A stretch of 47,500 bases of DNA from Anaeromyces robustus (taxonomy: Eukaryota > Neocallimastigomycota > Neocallimastigomycetes > Neocallimastigales > Neocallimastigaceae). Shown in pieces: positions 40,542 through 47,500 of the stretch (within the stretch, counting starts at the first letter, position 1; each line of letters opens with the position of its first letter). The stretch is taken from the NCBI GenBank assembly GCA_002104895.1, contig MCFG01000282.1, positions 1-47,500 of the forward strand, in the 5' to 3' direction. The position numbers were made by a program, and so were the translations under genes. The notes beneath the pieces are model-generated. The model saw nothing but the letters and a program-made list of their open reading frames with translations. It was not told where the DNA came from and made no database searches.

Positions 40542-42743
40542 TTATATAAGCCAATAAGCAATAGCAATTATAGAATAAGCTGATAAAAGCATAGCTCCTT
40601 CCAACCAATTACTTTTACCATCATTAATTAATTGATTTACAATTAAAACTGAAACAAATATAATTACAGTTTCAAAAAGATTAAAAACTAATGAAAGATC
40701 TACACCAATAACCCAACCTGTAATAACTAAGAAGGGTATAACCATTAATGATACTTGCATAGATGAACCAAGAGCAACTCCAATAGCTAAATCCATTTTA
40801 TTTTTTAAAGCTACTGTAATTGCTGTAACATGTTCAGCTGCATTACCTACAATTGGTAAAAGAATTAAACCAACAAATGAAGGAGAAAGATTCCAATTTT
40901 GTGAAATACCTTCAATAGAATCTACTAAAAATTCTGCACAAATTGAAATAACAACAGTTACTACAAATAATAAAGTTATAGCAAATGATAATGATAATGT
41001 TGCTTCTTCTGGATTTTCAGGTTCAGCTTCTTGTCTACCTTCTTCTTCATTTCTTCTTTGTTGACTTAAACTTTCATATTCCATACTATTAGAGCGTATA
41101 AATATTTGATTAGTATTATTATTGGATTTAAAATATCTTGCATGAGTTTTTAATTGAAATAATAAATATAATGAATACATAATGAGCATAATCACTGATG
41201 TATATCTTGAAAATTGAAGTACTCTTGAATGGTCATCCTCTTTACTAATTAAATATTATATAAATATTATAAATTATAAATAAATAGATTAGATACAAAT
41301 AAATATACATATATAAATTATTAATTTTAATATTATATGTTTAAATATAGTTTTTTCCAACAAAATAAAAAATTACTCCATATCCTCATGGTTAAATGCT
41401 ACAGGCAAAACTACCATAAATATAGTCATTACTAATAATGACGCAGAAGTATTACTTGAAGTTGAATTAAAAGTCTTTTAAAATATAATTATAATAATAA
41501 ATAACAATTATTTATATATTATTAGTATTTTATTATATATAATACTATAATACCTATTTTTTAATAACTCTTTTATATTATTAATATTTTATTGTTATAT
41601 AAATATTTTACCTGATATTTATATTTAATACCACCACAGAAGAAACACATTCCAAGGACTAATAAAAGATTAGATAAAAGAGAACCAACCATTGAACTAT
41701 TTTATAATATAAAATTAAATATTAATATTTATATATATATTAATTTATAAATATATAAATATGTATTAGAATTAATAATTATTATAACTTACGATTGTAC
41801 TACATCTATAAGTCCATTTTTTAAAGCCATAACACCAATAATCTTAATTTTTTACAAAATATTAAATAAAAAATAAAAAATAAATATAATTATTAATAAT
41901 TTTTATGATATTAAAATATCCTTTTTTTTTTTTTTTTTTTTTTGGTTTTTCATTTTTTATTATTAATACTTTAATTATATGCGTACTAATTCTACAGCAT
42001 TTCCAAAAGTTGAATTTAATAATCCTCCAACAGTTTCAGATGTTCTAAGACTTAATTCTTCAGTTGAATATCTAAATTATATTTTTTAAATAAATAATAG
42101 TACTTTAATATTTTGACATAGATATCTTAAAAAATGAATCTTTACAAATATATACTAATACTGGTTAATTACCCTAGTAATTTGGCTAATGCTATTATAT
42201 TTACATAGATTATATTGAATAAATAATAAAAAGTGTAAAAAAATAAAAATATATAATAATAATAATATATATATTAATATATTTATATTGTTATATTAAA
42301 TATATATATATTGACGTGTTTGTTCATTTTCATTAATTAATAAAATAATAATTATGTTAAACTAAAATAATATATCCTGAATTTAAATACTTAATTAAAA
42401 AACTATTATTGAAATTAAATGTATATGTATATGTATATATATAAATATATTTAAAAAAAACATAGTTTTATTTTTAAAACTAATACTTACGAATGATACC
42501 AATAAAATTACAAAGAAATATAGTTGTATCACTCATATTAAATAATGCACTAATTATTCCAAAAGGAATAAAAATAAGTAGAACATTTAAACTTGAACTT
42601 GTAAAAGCATTTTTCAATGAAGTCTTAAAATTTATTCTATTTCTTGGATTAGGTAATTGATAAAGATCTGGATTATCAGTGGCATGATGATTATTCATAT
42701 GATGATTATCGTTTGTTAAAAGAGGTTGGTATTCGTTTGGCAT
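40542..42743 (-). CDS. Ca2+/H+ exchanger (CAX/Vcx1 family), seven exons
   Basis: Exons in order of reading: 42491-42743, 42173-42191 (19-nt microexon), 41987-42071, 41793-41842, 41612-41696, 41377-41474, 40542-41244; 1293 nt, 430 aa, close to yeast Vcx1 (411 aa). The family exports Ca2+ from the cytosol into the vacuole in exchange for protons. The first cation-binding repeat reads GNAVEL at 114-119 (Glu118) followed by VVQSSMVGSLLSNLLLVLGM; the second reads GNAAEHVTAITVALKNK with Glu334, then GVALGSSMQVSLMVIP. These two Glu match the central Ca2+ ligands of Vcx1. An acidic stretch (EEEGRQEAEPENPEE, about 263-277) lies between the two halves, as in fungal exchangers. About 10-11 membrane helices are expected. 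The N-terminal 45 residues are His/Asn-rich and cytosolic, possibly regulatory. The microexon encodes PLAKLLG, conserved in the family, so it is real. Confidence 0.93.
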
Positions 42744-44186
42744 CTTTATCTTTACTTTTTTTAATATTAATTATATAGATAGATAATATATGTTTATACT
42801 TTATTTTTTAGATAAAAAATGATAATATTATTAAATTATATAATATATTTTAAATAAAATTAAAATAATAAAACTTTTATTTTTATTTCTTAATATATTA
42901 TTCAATTTTTATTTTTTTTTTTCTCTTCTTTTTTTTTTTTTTTTTAATAAGAAAAAGAAAAGAAAAATAATTAATTTAAATAAAAAAAAAAATTTTATAT
43001 TAATTAAATTTATTAAATTAATATATATTTGTTTTTTTTATTTTTCATACTCAATAATCATAATTATTATAGTATTTATATATAGAATATAGTTTATCTA
43101 CTTTAAATTAAATAGAAAATCAATACGTTTAAATGGTAAAAAATATATATGTGTATTTTATTATAAATATTATATATATATAATATTCATTATACTATAA
43201 CTTAATATAAATATTTTATATAAATTAAATAGAATTGTATTTAGATTATACACTTTATATAAAAAAAATAAATATTGTCATTTTAACTAATATGAATACT
43301 TATATTTATTAATATTAACTACTAATTAATGTTTTATATATTTCTAATCAATATACTATTTATAATTATTTTTTTCTTATATTTCTAATTATTTTTTATA
43401 TAATATATTTCAATTTTATAATTAAGAGTATAACATATACTAAATATAAAAAGATGAAGATTGATAATGATACAAATGTGTATTATTATTGGATTTTATC
43501 TTATTCGATATTTAAAATTTATTAAATAAAAATGTTATTAAATATTATATAAAGTTTTTGTAAAATAAAAATTATATTATATAATAGCTGAACATATAAA
43601 CTTTATTTTAAATATGAATAATTATGATTTTATCTTTTTTATTTTTATATGACTATCTGATTATCCTTATTAATTTTTTTTAACTTTTTTTAATAAAAAA
43701 AAAAAAATAATACAATTTTAAATATAAGAAAAAAATCATTTAATTAATGAAATAAATTTTAATTATAACCTTCTATTATTAATATTAAAAATAATAAAAA
43801 ATTTTATTTATCGTATTAATATTATAATTTTTTTTTTTTTAATATTAGTATATGTTTTTAAAAATAATAATTAATATTATTACTTTTAATTTTTTTATAT
43901 ATATTTATTAAGTATATATATTATTTTTTACTTAATGTTAAAAATATATTATCATTGGAAGTATATGTAATTATTAATATGTTTCTTATATAGTAAACAT
44001 GAAATTTTCCATTAATTGATTAAATATATACTCTTTTTTAATAACTATATAACGCTCTGATAATTTCTATATATTAAAATTATTATATATATAATTTTAT
44101 GTAAGTTACAAAAAAAATTAATTTTTTATTATTATATAATATAATCAAATAAAAAAAAATATTTAACATTTTTTAAACATATTTAC
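42744..44186. other. Intergenic region
   Basis: 1.4 kb between the exchanger start and the visible end of the LRR gene. A/T-rich with no exon pattern I can trust. It contains the exchanger promoter, and possibly a short further terminal exon of the LRR gene if the last splice donor is used. Confidence 0.55.

Positions 44187-47500
<3,314 letters not shown>

Noticed and set aside
44040-44080. Possible extra short terminal exon of the LRR gene after the donor at 44186
   Set aside because: An AG followed by a few in-frame codons and a stop can be found, but it does not look like a repeat and A/T DNA offers many such sites.

Overview
The window looks like nuclear DNA of a very AT-rich eukaryote, most likely an anaerobic gut fungus (Neocallimastigomycota). 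The reasons are extreme A/T content, long homopolymers, AAT/ATT and AAAT microsatellites, short AT-rich GT..AG introns, fungal-type genes (seven-helix receptor with an RGS tail, Sec14-like lipid transfer protein, Vcx1-like Ca2+/H+ exchanger), and an intronless bacterial-type PLP beta-eliminating lyase of the tryptophanase/tyrosine phenol-lyase family, which fits an anaerobe that takes up bacterial genes. An amoebozoan such as a dictyostelid has similar base composition and is the main alternative. No marker gene fixes the genus.

Layout. 1-2489: non-coding, with AAT and AAAT arrays and a perfect 21-bp inverted repeat. 2490-3938 (+): beta-eliminating lyase, 482 aa, one exon. 3939-11509: non-coding, with a 33-bp x3 repeat, a 108-bp tandem duplication, and two degenerate islands of somewhat higher G/C (about 7.1-7.6 kb and 9.2-9.9 kb) that look like relic coding sequence. 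11510-24317 (+): three tandem paralogous genes, each of ten exons with matching intron positions. I assembled them by hand from splice sites and reading phase into 530-, 508- and 545-aa proteins: a glycosylated or Gly/Pro-rich N-terminus, seven membrane helices and a C-terminal RGS domain. 24318-30422: non-coding. 30423-31472 (+): Sec14-like protein, 349 aa, one exon.

The second half runs on the other strand. 33188-35341 (-): class V aminotransferase-fold PLP enzyme, two exons, 502 aa. 37575-39030 (-): membrane-anchored, lysine-rich coiled-coil protein of unknown function, two exons, 361 aa. 40542-42743 (-): Ca2+/H+ exchanger, seven exons including a 19-nt microexon, 430 aa. 44187 to beyond 47500 (-): the 3' part of a leucine-rich-repeat gene in which each exon is exactly one repeat (15 exons of 69 nt, one of 63 nt, one cut by the window edge).

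How they relate. The receptor/RGS triplet would couple ligand sensing to shut-off of a G-alpha protein, and the exchanger and Sec14-like protein serve calcium and phosphoinositide homeostasis, but nothing shows they are co-regulated. No operon, CRISPR array, rRNA or tRNA gene was found. The most notable points are the 7TM-RGS tandem cluster with variable ectodomain and third-cytoplasmic-loop regions, the one-repeat-per-exon LRR gene with huge ATT arrays in two introns, and the lyase with tyrosine phenol-lyase-type specificity residues but a changed cofactor-pocket arginine.
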